This document shows positions 8,347 through 19,559 of a stretch of DNA of 60,000 nt, piece after piece. How positions within the stretch are numbered: position 1 is the stretch's first letter; every line of letters begins with the position of its first letter. A program made the position numbers and the translations under genes. Source of the stretch: Bugula neritina (Eukaryota > Bryozoa > Gymnolaemata > Cheilostomatida > Bugulidae); contig OZ037770.1 of the NCBI GenBank assembly GCA_964035545.1, forward strand, positions 3,703,662-3,763,661, in the 5' to 3' direction. Under the pieces are notes generated by a model, which was not told the origin of the DNA, made no database searches, and was given only the letters and a program-made list of their open reading frames with translations.

Positions 8347-9233
8347 TTTAAAGGCCCTTGGCCTCTAGGGCAGTGCCTCCTCACATGCCCTTGCACCCCG
8401 CACCCCCAACAGGTTAGTAGAGATGGGCGGACAGGGTTGTCCCGTGAACGGGGAGCCCGCCTATCCGCCTGTTCGCTCTGCAACTTCGTCACTGTAGCCT
8501 GCAGGCCTTTCATCATGTCCATTAACATGGTGAGCTGCGTCTGCTCGAGTGATTTAGTTGCTGCGGCCGCTACTTGGGGTTTAGCAGGCAGGGCGGTCTC
8601 CTCATCGACCACCTGGCGGGCGGCGAATCTTGGTCCTTGAAGCTCTTCTACCTGGAAATAGGCTTTACCCGTTTCCAGAGCTTCGTCCAGGCTGCCCACC
8701 TTGCCAGCCATCCAATAGCGTTGGAGGTCAGGATGATTTATACTCCGGAAAAACGCGTTGTACACCAGGCGCTGTCTTTCCGTTCCGGTAGCCTGGCTGA
8801 AAGCAGCCTGGGCCAAGCGTTCCACCACGTTGGCGTGGTCCTCCAATGATGTCCTCCTGTCCCTTCTCAGGGCCTGTAGGCGGTCAGACGCCTCCTCTGA
8901 CGTCATGCCAAACCTGGCCCTTAGGGCACGTAAGATGTGTGCTTCATCGGGCCCCAGAGCGAAACTCTTGGCCCGGCCTGTCAAACAGGCCCGGAGTTGG
9001 AGGACGCGCACCGGCACTGGCCATTCAGCGATGGTGGCCACGTCCTGGAACTCCCGGATGAATTGCTCCACATCCCCATCACCTCCAAAAGTTGGGGGAC
9101 TGAGGCGGTACCTGTCACCAGGTGGCGCCTGCCCTGTCCCCTGCAACTTTCGGAGGGCTGTCACCAAAGCCTCCACAGTGAGGGTTGGTGTCGCGGCTGC
9201 TCCAGGGGTTGCCTCCTCACCCCCTGGAGCCAT
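8328..9233 (-). CDS. gag: Gag with zinc knuckle
   Basis: 301 residues from an ATG at 9233, shortly after the primer site, to TAA at 8328-8330. The central part has the retrotransposon-gag pattern (FGGDGDVEQFIREFQ, then a helical region with LRARFG and FFRSINHPDLQRYW). A C-terminal CCHC zinc knuckle, CWGCGVQGHVRRHC, at 275-288 would bind the packaged RNA. Gag would form the virus-like particle. It is intact and ends just after the frameshift heptamer. Confidence 0.92.
   Translation of the reverse strand: MAPGGEEATPGAAATPTLTVEALVTALRKLQGTGQAPPGDRYRLSPPTFGGDGDVEQFIREFQDVATIAEWPVPVRVLQLRACLTGRAKSFALGPDEAHILRALRARFGMTSEEASDRLQALRRDRRTSLEDHANVVERLAQAAFSQATGTERQRLVYNAFFRSINHPDLQRYWMAGKVGSLDEALETGKAYFQVEELQGPRFAARQVVDEETALPAKPQVAAAATKSLEQTQLTMLMDMMKGLQATVTKLQSEQADRRAPRSRDNPVRPSLLTCWGCGVQGHVRRHCPRGQGPLNTQGSR
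8346..8352 (-). promoter_or_regulatory. -1 ribosomal frameshift slippery site at the gag-protease junction
   Basis: The sense strand reads T TTA AAC in the gag frame, the canonical X XXY YYZ heptamer known from retroviruses and coronaviruses. It lies five codons before the gag stop, and the -1 frame is open into protease. The downstream stimulatory structure was not modelled. Confidence 0.8.
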
Positions 9234-9260
9234 CTTGTTCTTCTTACACTAGTATTCAGA

Positions 9261-9278
9261 ATCCCACCGCTGCCACCA
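9261..9278 (-). other. Primer binding site matching tRNA-Leu
   Basis: The plus strand reads ATCCCACCGCTGCCACCA, one base inside the 5' LTR. This equals the 3' end, including CCA, of animal cytosolic tRNA-Leu of the AAG/UAG type as I recall it. All 18 bases would pair with that tRNA. Confidence 0.85.
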
Positions 9279-9279
9279 A

Positions 9280-9628
9280 TGTGATAAACTTGTGGGTTGA
9301 ATGTAACTTAGTGCAGAACAAGATAGGTTGAAGTAGTAGAGTTCCAAATGTTTATTATAGTATAAAAATAATGTCAACTTGTCTAGGCGAGCTCCAGTAG
9401 TAGACTGGCTTAACACCGTAACTCGCCTGCTTTTATATACAGCGAACAAAAGAACATAAAACAAAGAATCTTTTGTGTGTGTGGCCCGAAGTTCGGTAGC
9501 TCCGAAATTCGGCAGGCCCGAAGATCGGGGGAACCGATCTTCGGTCAAGCCGAAACTCGGAACTCCGAATTTCGGACCCCAATTAACATTATTGAACAAA
9601 AGAACAAACCAAGGCATAATCTATCACA
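9280..9628 (-). repeat. 5' LTR of the gypsy-type element
   Basis: Same length, ends and internal sequence as the LTR at 1839-2187, offset by 7441 bp. This copy would drive transcription leftward. The dyad array is at 9486-9575 and the TATA box at about 9430-9439. GTAT follows immediately at 9629. Confidence 0.95.
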
Positions 9629-9632
9629 GTAT

Positions 9633-10400
9633 TCCTATTGTGACTGCAGATACCATTGCGGTAACTGAAATCAAACTTCATTCTACTTCAAGTTTCAAAC
9701 ATTGTCCCAGTTCAAAGACTAACAAGTAAATAATTAATAACTGTGAAAGCTCCAATAAGTTACTTCATTATTAAATAAGATACAACTGATTCTACTGTAT
9801 ATGATACTATGGTATCTGTATTAAATTAAAACATAATTATGAAAATCAAAAGTTGTATTTTGAGCACTTATATTATAGTAATTAAATTAACAGCTTAAAA
9901 TAGGCACATTAAACCATGATTGGAATTTTTATCCATTTATCTTTATAATTATATTTATTCTTTATTCTGAAAGTTGACCCAACACTGGTAACAAAACTAA
10001 AAGTAATTGATTAAGTATGATTTATTCTTACACACTTTACCATTATATTTAGTCTTCCTGACTTTCAGTCTGTCATAGTGATTACTACTATATGAAAATG
10101 ACTTTGACTTAGGAGTCATAATTATAGTCACAGTGTTGATAAGTCAACAGTGTAGGATTAACACAGCACTAGACTAGTACTACCTCCAGCTTTCAAGTTT
10201 ATGTTAGGGTATCTCTAAGACTAAAGAGTAACCCTAATAATGTAAGCAAAGAGCAGTGAGTAATAAGCATGCTATTCAACTTCAAGTTTCACTAGTACTA
10301 TAACCAATACCACATGTATTTTAATAAAATTATGTAGCTGGTGAGTGAACTATAAAATTAAATAGGGATCAAACTTTGAGCAATATTAATAGAAATAATA
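9633..10400. other. Intergenic AT-rich DNA right of the element
   Basis: Host flank beyond the GTAT duplication. No coding potential or repeat family was recognised. Confidence 0.4.
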
Positions 10401-13400
10401 TTAGGACAGAGGTTTCCAATTATTAGTATGTGAAACCAAAGGGGAATGGATAACTACTATTAGTATTATTACATTTACTTTATATTTAGTTTTACCAGTT
10501 CGTATTATGATTATCTTACTTTGAATTGTAAAGTATAATAATTATAATATTCATAGTAGTATATTTATATTAGTAATTAATATGTATATTAGTAAAAACA
10601 TTTGTTTTAAGTTGCTTGTTTATTAAATTATTCTAAATCCTAATAACGATAATCTTAATATTAGTGATAATCATTATGCTCATCACTGTCCCCAAGTGCT
10701 ATCAGTATGACCATCGCAATGTGAACCTAGACGTGAATGTAAAAAGGCACTGCAAAACAGAACATGGGATGGAGGCAGATATCCATACCACAATACAAAT
10801 ATCGATATTGAATTTGATAATCATAATTATTATACAAATATAATGATAATAACTACAATGATCAAAAATAAATAATACCAAAGAGTTTTCGAATTACTAT
10901 TCATAAAATCAAATATCACATTTATAAAGATATAATCATATATATTATTAAATTTAAGTCAATTATACTAATAGCAATAGTAATATAAATAGAAAAAAGA
11001 ATCATTGACCAGGAGTAGGTGCAAAATAAAAGTCAATTTTAAGACAAAGAGTAAGAAAAATACTAAATCGATACTTAAAATTACTTATTTTTAATCTTAG
11101 TCACTTACAGTCAGTCTTAGTTTAATTTTTACTACTAAGTCTTTAATTTTAAGTTCATTTTGACAATAAACTTGAAGACTTTAACTAAGAATATGTATAA
11201 TTCAAAATTCCAAACTGGTACAAGTAAAAGTTGCTACTGAAGCTTTGTAATATTATTTTAAATTATTGGTATGATAGCATTATATTTTGATTCATAGCAA
11301 TACTGATAGTGACAATTTCAAACATACCCATACCATTACTGTTACAGTTTAAGTTACTATTGCCATTGTGATTGCCGGTAATGAGTAAATATAACTTAAA
11401 TTTATATGACTATTACTATTAGTATTACTATTAGTACTACTATCACTTTCAGTACCGGTCTAGTATCAGTATCACCTTAATTCAAAATCAATGTATAATT
11501 TATCAAATTACTTTTATATTATCATTTATCAATAATATGTCTATCACTATGATATTATCATGATATTGATTTTTAATTTAAACATAATAAAATCATAGGT
11601 ATAATCATAATGATAATCATAATCATAATGCCTAATTTTACTTTTAGTTCAGGTTCAATGATTTAAGAGTAAGTGAAAGTTACTATAACTATTGCCATTG
11701 TGATTGCTAGAAATAAGTAAATATAATTTAAATTTATATGACTATTATTATTACCAACACTCAGACTTACTCGGACTCACTCTGTCTCTAACTCTAAGAG
11801 TAAGTCTGAGTCTCACTCCACCAGAGTGAGAGTGACACTGAATTACTATAACTATTACTATAACTATTAGTATTACTATTAGTATTAGTATTAGCAAAAT
11901 ATATCAACCTTATGATTATCTTATTAGTTATTACAATATGTTCGGCATTGATGTTGAACTAAAAATATTAATAGTTATTACAATCACAATGACAATGCCA
12001 ATATGATCAAAGACAAATGATTCCAAGCAGTTTCAGTTTGAGTTTGAGTTGAAGGTAAGTTATAAGTTGAAGTAGTACGTAAGTGGTAGTTGATACTGAT
12101 ACTATCAGTGATAGGTCTATACTCCATACCGATGAACTCAATAATATTACCTATATATTACCATAAATTATATTACTATTAGTATTACCTATAATTAAAA
12201 TATATTCTTTCTTTTCCAGCTCAGTGCTTCATACCCTCTACTTAGTCTAATGCCGCGCACATGACGAGAATGTGAGGTGAAGGTCACTCACAGCTAAAAT
12301 CGCCAAGGATCTGCAATCCATCACTAGTAGTAGTAGTTCTAGTAGTCGTACTACCAGTAATCTGGCTTCGCTATGACACTACGAATTGAATGTTGACAAG
12401 ACGCATGCATGTTTGCTGTTGGTAAACTAATTTTTACTGAATTTTAATCATGCTAAGCTGCAACCTATTTTCTAATGAAATAATATATATAATAAATATA
12501 ATATAATAAATATAATAATTATCATTATGATTATCATTATAATATTTTATCATTTAATTTTATAACTTTTACTTTTAGTTTTAGTATTTTGGTTTTACAT
12601 CAAAATTTACATCATTATGATTATCATTATGATTACAAAATGAAAATAATTATCATTAATCATTACCTTTTAATTTATGATTATAATTAATGTTAGAATT
12701 ACCACAATTACAATCATAATGATAATGGCATAATGCCAATGATAATCACAATCGTAACACTAATAATAATAGTAATAGTCAAACTCAAGGATTGAGCCAA
12801 TGATTCAGATTGTCTAAATTTAATTAAATAAATTTCAGCCTTGGGTTTAACTTTACAGTTCACAAGTTTATTTTACATTACGACTGAGAGTCACAGTAAG
12901 ACTAAGAAAAAGAGTAAGTCATACCTTTCTTGCAGTTATTTTCAAAGTTTGTAGTTGTACTAGTACAGTAGTAGACCTAGTAGTAGTACTAGTAGTGGTA
13001 GTAGTAACAGTACTATTAGTAGTAGTAGTAGTAGTAGTACTAGTACTAGTAGCAGTACTAGTACTAGTTGTAGTACTAGTATCAGTGGTAGTAGTAATAG
13101 GACTGCGATCTTAGATGTAAGTCTAATGAAATACGAATAATAATAGTAGAAGTATAACTTTTACATATTTAGTTTTACTATAAGTGTAAATATAATGAGT
13201 AATAGTAAAACTCAAAGTATATACATTAACTCAGTTTAGCATTAATGATAAAATATAATAATTATAATAAAGTAATATGATCACCATTACGATTATAATT
13301 AAAATTCTTAGTAACACTTTTATGATACTCAGTTTAATTTATTAATATTAAACATTAGTTTGGCTACCACAAATAACTAATAAGTGCTACTATAGGTAAC

Positions 13401-13970
13401 TGTAAAGATAAGTATAAATTTAACTATAACATAGACTATCAGCAATAATAATATATCATATTGATATTAAACTATATATGGATAATGCAAATCATAGATC
13501 ATACCTCACGATAATTATTCCTAATGATCTTACTTTTTATATGCTGATGCTAATAAGTAGTAATTTTAAATTTGATAACTCATGAATGATGAATAAGATA
13601 ACAAGAATAATACTGGACCTAGTAATACTATTAGTCCTACTACTAGAAGTTTATTATCTTATATGTGTAATACGCTTCTTTTAGTAATACTGCTGGTCAA
13701 AGTTAGTGTTAATCATATTTATAGTTAAATGTTGAAGGAATAAATTAGTTCATAACATAAACATTGCACTATGTGAATATGAAATTTAATATGAATATCC
13801 CAATTACACTTGCTGTTGCTCTTTAGAGACTAGAGTTATAACTTATAACTATGATATAATAATGAATACCATTATTTTAACTAATCATATTACTCAGCTA
13901 ATGTTAATGATAACGGTAAGTGTAAAAACCATTACGGTTATAGGTATCACTGACTAATATTATTAATAAT
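10400..13970. repeat. Cryptically simple, triplet-periodic DNA
   Basis: Long stretches are built from a small vocabulary of TAN and NAT triplets, for example ACTATTAGTATTACTATTAG near 11415 and 11840, ATGATTATCATTATGAT near 12520-12620, and a dense TAG/TAC mosaic at about 12955-13110. A short GC-richer island at about 12210-12400 interrupts it. No gene is seen. Similar DNA recurs at 25980-26750, 37470-37970 and 39000-40950. Confidence 0.6.
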
Positions 13971-14179
13971 ATAATCCTTCATTTTATACTTGTACCTATA
14001 TTTATATTTATACTTATACCTATTTTTATACTTATGATCATATCTATACTTTCACGTATGCTTGTACATTTTACTCATAGTATCAGGGTGGCAATCGAAA
14101 AGTCATAATCGATATGCTAATATAATAATAGAACCAACTGCACTAATATAGTTGTATATTATTATTATTGTTGATTGAC

Positions 14180-17035
14180 CGTAGTTTTTTAGCTGGTGTA
14201 ACCTTTTACCATTGGCCTAGTTATCACACTAGGCTGGAATGGCTAGAACTTTCCTCAAGATGTGAGCTTATCCTGATCCTAGTAAGGGTGTCTGCTGAAT
14301 TAATGAGCATCTGTTTTCAGCTACTCCAAGTAGTGACAGCCAGTCTACAATCTTGTATAAAGGTCCAAAGGCTCCAGTTACAACGGGATAACTTTTTTGA
14401 TGTTTTCCAAAGGCGGGTTTATTCTAATGCTAAATTCTGATATTTTCCTAACTTTTCGAATTTTTTTCTTTTACTCTGTAGTTAACAGGGACTGTGATAT
14501 CAATTATCGTTGTTTCAGCATTATGCTTGTCAACTACTAATATATCGGGTCTCCTAACTTTGATGACTACGTCAGTGTGTAAGTTAAACTCTTACAAGGT
14601 TTTTACATTATCATTTTCCAGTACTGATTCTGCTTGATGGCCGTACCAATTCTTACTTTTCTAAACCCACGAAGTTCACACAACTACTATTGAAATTATC
14701 AATGCCAAAAGGTTGTGTTTTTTCTTATATTCTCCTTCTGCTACCTTCTCAAACTCACTCAATACGTGCATCGAAGTTTTGTCTCTTGCGTTACACATTC
14801 CACACTTCTTGCTACCCTGTTCTCTCATCATAGCCACTTTATAATTTCTAGTAGTGAATAGTTGATCTTGCGCAGCTGTCAGTCCTTCTGTTTCCTTTTT
14901 CAGCCAACCATACTTCAACCAGTTCCAGGAAAATGCTTTCATGTCTTCCACCATTTTGATGTATTGACCACGTGAAGCTTTTCTTTACACTCATCAGTTC
15001 TTTCTATCACTTTATCATTGTTTAGTTCTACCACCGTTTTGTCTTTTAGGAAGGTATTCAGTGTGGTGTTTCTATCAGTCTATGTTATATTTATGTAGTC
15101 TGACATGCTGCAGTTTTCAATCTTTATGCATTTTTCAGTTGACAACATTCTTCTACCGCCTTCCCTTCTGCTAAAATACAGCCTGCCTACATCTGCTCTC
15201 GGATAGGGTGCACGGTTTGTCTTTCAGTCCATATTTTTTAGCTCATGAAACAGTTCAGTCAAGTATTCTAGCTGTGTAATGCACTGCTGTTACTGCCCAT
15301 GTGTTTATTGCTTTGATTGTGTTCTCACCATTCAGTTTTGAATCCAGAACTTTTCTTATTTGTTTGTAGTACTCCTTGATCTTATTTTTCATTTCATATA
15401 TTTGTATTCTATCAATCTCAAGAACTCCTAGATATTTATACGGCTTCTCACCCAGATCTTTGATTACCTGTTCATCAGGCAAACTGATTCCTGTGTCCTT
15501 GATTTTCTTTCCCTTTCTCATAACCAGTGTGGCACATTTTTTAATCCAAATTTCATTTCTATATTCCTTGTGAAGATCCGGGCAGTGTTTACCAAAGCTT
15601 CCAGTTCTGACTTTGATTTCCTATTTACCTTCAGGTCATCCACATACAGGAGATGGTTTGTTTTCTGTCTCGTCGAAATTTGCATCATTGAGCCGCTTCT
15701 GTCATGCGAATCGGTAGTTGGAGAAAAGGGATAGAGATAAAGAGTCTCCTTAGAAAATTCTTAGTTTGATCTTTATGTCTCCTATCTTTTCTTCCAGGTA
15801 TTTCAGTTGTGTTTTCCAGGTTTCATGCTTTTTCTTATCAACCTTATGACATTAATTACTATTCCAGTTGTTTGCATCGTTTCTAAGATCTAATTTCCTT
15901 GTCTTTACATATGCTCCAATTTGTTGCTAACTTTATTTAGTCATTCTGCATTGGTATTATTTTTAGTTGGCTGACCTCATATATTTTATCAGAATGCTTT
16001 TGATTTCCTTGTCAGGTGCCTCTTTAGATGTACATTCATTTCCTCGTAATGCTTGATAAAAGCGCTTATCATTGTAAACATTGTGTTCTGATTATATTGA
16101 TCAACTCATTCTGTATATCTGTTTATCTTCTGGCTTACAGCTCTCAGGTTTTGCTTCAGTTTTTCAATCACTACACCACACTCTTTGTTCTTTATCCTAT
16201 ATTTTTCTTCAACCATTCTTCTCAATGAATCATTGTAAGCTCTACTTTTTCACTCTGCTATTTTACTTAAGTCTGATCTAATTTCTTTTTATTTCTTCTG
16301 CAGTCGTATTTTCCATACTTGTACATTATCAGTTTTTCGTTTTCCTTTTTGTTACACACTTGTTCTGTTACTATTTTTCGCACAAGCCATGGTGGTGTTA
16401 TTAAGCTCAATGGTATTAATAATCTCAACACAGTTTAGCACATCATTAATCTGTTTTACTGCCTGTAGTAATTTGACCCTCTCAATGTGCCTAAGGGCTC
16501 TTAGTGTTGGTCGATCATTAGATAGTTTTTTTATGCTCATTTATAATTTTTCTACTAACAATTTTTCTACCTCTGAACTAGGTACTCTTAAAATTCTCAT
16601 GGCTGATTTATATGCTATCTCATGTTGTACTATAACATCCTCTATTTGCAAATTTAGCTCTTCATTATCTCCTTCATCAATTGATGTGCCTAGTTCTTGC
16701 AAGGTTCCTTCTTCAATCTTATGGAGTTCTTCTTCCATAAAATGCTTGTGTTTCTTCATAGTTCTTGTTTAATCCGCTAGTCTCTATTCGCTGATGTTAA
16801 ACTCTCCTCTGTTTTCCAGCGTTTGCACATTCTTTTTAAATAATTCTTTGATCCGGGTCTACAGAGCTCATACATTGTTTTTCTATAACCTCTCAATTTG
16901 GGTGTACTTTTGAAGCAGCATTTCATGACAACTTTGTTGTCTTCTCTTGAGTATCTTCTTCTAGTTGTGCCAGTAACGGGTTGACGGCCGTAGGTTGCCT
17001 GGTCCTCCACATACCCACTGCCAGACGAGACATGC
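14180..17035 (-). mobile_element. Decayed R2-like non-LTR retrotransposon (LINE)
   Basis: Reading right to left, separate frames carry successive parts of one LINE polyprotein. Around 17010-16780 is an N-terminal block (REDNKVVMKCCFKS, LRGYRKTMYELC). At 16540-16350 comes LRHIERVKLLQAVKQINDVL. At 15521-15255 is the late RT/thumb block (KPYKYLGVLEIDRI, INTWAVTAVHYTARILD). At 14954-14676 is a linker block with a CCHC-type motif (CGMCNARDKTSMHV), C-x2-C-x8-H-x4-F, where the last position should be Cys. At about 14400-14190 is the C-terminal ILRKVL block. The CCHC ahead of a C-terminal domain is the layout of restriction-like-endonuclease LINEs. Many stops and frame changes show it is dead. Family assignment is from recall. 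Confidence 0.8.
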
Positions 17036-17039
17036 CATG

Positions 17040-19165
17040 TTTAGTTAGACATACCATTAACGTCGTTGGCTTTATTAGTTCTATTTTAATGGATCATATT
17101 ATTATTTTTAATTATTATTATTATCACTATCAGTAGCAAATAAATAATTTTATATTTGTTATTAGTTACTACTTATAGAAATTGAGTGCCACAGCTTGAG
17201 GGTTATAAAGTCAGTCTTAGTCAATGTAATGGGGATGCTGATACTGACATTTGGCTTTGAGCTCATAGTTAAATTGCTAACAACTATACCTAAGGATAAC
17301 AGGAGTATTAAAATGTTAATTTATAAGGATTATAACCTTAGAGTGGAGATATTATTCTCAATTTATTTAGTTTTTACTTTACTAACTTATTCTATTCATC
17401 AACCTTACTGTCTATTTAAATAGCAAACTAAAGAATAATTATGAAGGCCTTTGAATTGAAGTACTTTTCTGTAGCTGATTAGATTTCAAGTATTAAAATA
17501 ACATACTAAGACAGAATACCATTATATGAGCTAGATTAATAAAGTAAAGAAGATTTCTTTGTTAATCAAAATATAGGTGTCACATATGCCTATTTTTAAG
17601 ATTATGTTCTTATATGTGCTGTCTTTTTAATATTTTTAAAGTGCTACATTTTGAGGGTAGCCTACATCAATATGACTGCCCTGTAATTGCTTGTCAACTA
17701 TAAGAGTTAGACCTATAAACTGTCTCATTTTCAAATTATCTTTACTTTTCTAATTGATGTTAACAGTACTATTCCTATTAGTATTTTGGTGTTTACCATT
17801 AGTAATGTTTGAACTAACATCAATATCATTGTTAATTTGTCTAATTATTCAAATTTTAATATTCATCATTTGTGAACAGTAATACAATTTTGTCTTTCTT
17901 AAATTAATGTGATGCTAGATTAGCTACTCTAGCAAGTGTGTATTGTGCAATGAGTACTAATGCCATATTTTTGCACTTCTTGTTCTATATAATTTAGATT
18001 TAAGGTAACAATTCCTAAAGCTATCACATAATGCTGCTATCAGTTATAAAGATGTCACTGATCCAAACATTGAAAACCAGCTGAGTGCATGCAAGGTTGA
18101 AAACTTATTTTCTCTGGTTAGGTAAGTAGAAAGGTATTTGCTGTAATTTACAACTATTTTGTTTTCAACATCCTTGATGTTCATCTCTAAAAGATAAGTA
18201 GCACATAATGGTACCTGTTTTACTTAGCAGAAGAAATTATTGTCAAAGCTCTATTACTACATTTTAAATTGTATGACACTCTTTTGACTACATTTGATTT
18301 CATATCTCAAATAATTATATTTCTGACTCATGAAACTGTAACCACACACTTGAGAACAAAATAAATAATGATATGGAAGCTTTCTTTAACTTTGTCAATT
18401 TAGTCAACAGCCAATGACTGAAAACATGTTTTGTACACTATTAATTGCCTCTCTATTTCCGCTATAAGGCAGAAACTTTAATCTCAAAATTTAGGACACT
18501 GGCAATTCTTCCCAATAATACGTTGTTCAAAACAAATATTTTTTGCCAAGTAATATAGTATTTAATTATATTTTTTAGTCAAAGAAATTTGTTTGGTTTC
18601 TTGTGTCATCTTGAATAGCTTGTTATTCATTATCTTTTTCTTCGTGTTATGACTATGAGTGTATATAACTTTTGCTGACAGGTTTTTCCCCCATCACTAT
18701 ATGTTTCTCTGTTTACTCTCTAACAGTTTTATTTCCGTTCATTTTTTAGAGTTTACTAAAATGACATGGGTGTGCTTTGTTGTGGCTCCTAATTGAGGGC
18801 ATCCGTTGAGATTATTGGAAGTTTTGTTGAAACTGAGCTGAGGCCTCTTACTCCTAAAGGCAAGAATTTGAGTCATCTTAGCTACTTGTAGCATATCAAC
18901 ATCGGGAACAGCACCATTCCACTACTCTAAGCTTAAGGTTTTGGCTGCATTAGATCAACAGGTAAGTTTAATAGTTTGTATTTCGTACACTATTTCATGA
19001 TGTCTGTTCAGCATTTACTTGGTAGCACACATTTATAGATTTTGTATTCTTTTAGTTTTTTGCAGTACAACTTTTCTACGCAACTATTACACTGTTGTTG
19101 CTGTTAATTGTAGTTTATTCTGCTTGACCATGCAATTATTGCATTATGTTGCAAAGGTGATTGAG
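17040..19165. other. Intergenic AT-rich DNA
   Basis: No open frame here has recognisable protein content. Short frames such as 17196-17423 (plus) are hydrophobic chance frames in AT-rich DNA. Confidence 0.4.
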
Positions 19166-19169
19166 TCCT

Positions 19170-19550
19170 TTTATTTAATTTAGTACACACTGGAAATCTG
19201 CAGTTTTTAGCCATTTTTACAATTTAGCTGCTAATGAACAATGCTTTTTGCTTAAAATTAGTGAGACATCAAGAAATACACCTAAATAATCAAGGTTCTT
19301 CTTAATTTTGCATGATTTCTCATGTTTTTTCCTATTTATTCATTTCATTTGGATTGCCTACTGTTACAAACTAACCGTGGCGATCCCCAGTCAGAAGTTG
19401 CTGTAGTTAGAAAAAAGCATAGGAAATCAAAGAAAATTAAAAAGAGCCTTGATTATTTAGGTGTATTTATTGATATTTTTTTAGTTTCGGCCAAAACTCA
19501 TGTTCATTAGCAAAAACTTGAGATCTTCAGTATGTACTAACTTAAATAAA
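19170..19550. repeat. Imperfect foldback (MITE-like) element
   Basis: The left arm (about 19171-19330) and the right arm (about 19400-19550) are imperfect inverted repeats. Landmarks are TTAGTACACACTGGAAATCTGC against the reverse complement of GAGATCTTCAGTATGTACTAAC, GCTAATGAAC against GTTCATTAGC, and the exact match AAATACACCTAAATAATCAAGG against its complement near 19446-19470. The central loop is about 60-70 bp. It is older than the element at 27759 because the arms have diverged. No transposase is encoded. Confidence 0.7.
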
Positions 19551-19559
19551 ATGAACCAA

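Larger units (their letters stand above)
1835..9632 (-). mobile_element. Complete Ty3/gypsy-type LTR retrotransposon with target-site duplication
   Basis: A 7790-bp element (1839-9628) read right to left, flanked by the 4-bp direct repeat GTAT at 1835-1838 and 9629-9632. Order in the sense direction: 5' LTR, tRNA-Leu primer site, gag, protease, reverse transcriptase, RNase H, integrase with a GPY-type tail, an extra ORF3, purine tract and 3' LTR. RT before integrase is the Ty3/gypsy order. The two 349-bp LTRs appear identical by eye, so insertion is recent. The interior is clearly GC-rich while flanking host DNA is AT-rich. A gag-protease -1 frameshift uses a classical slippery site. A second frame change between protease and RT looks like a lesion. 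ORF3 occupies the position where errantiviruses carry env but does not look like an envelope. Confidence 0.95.
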
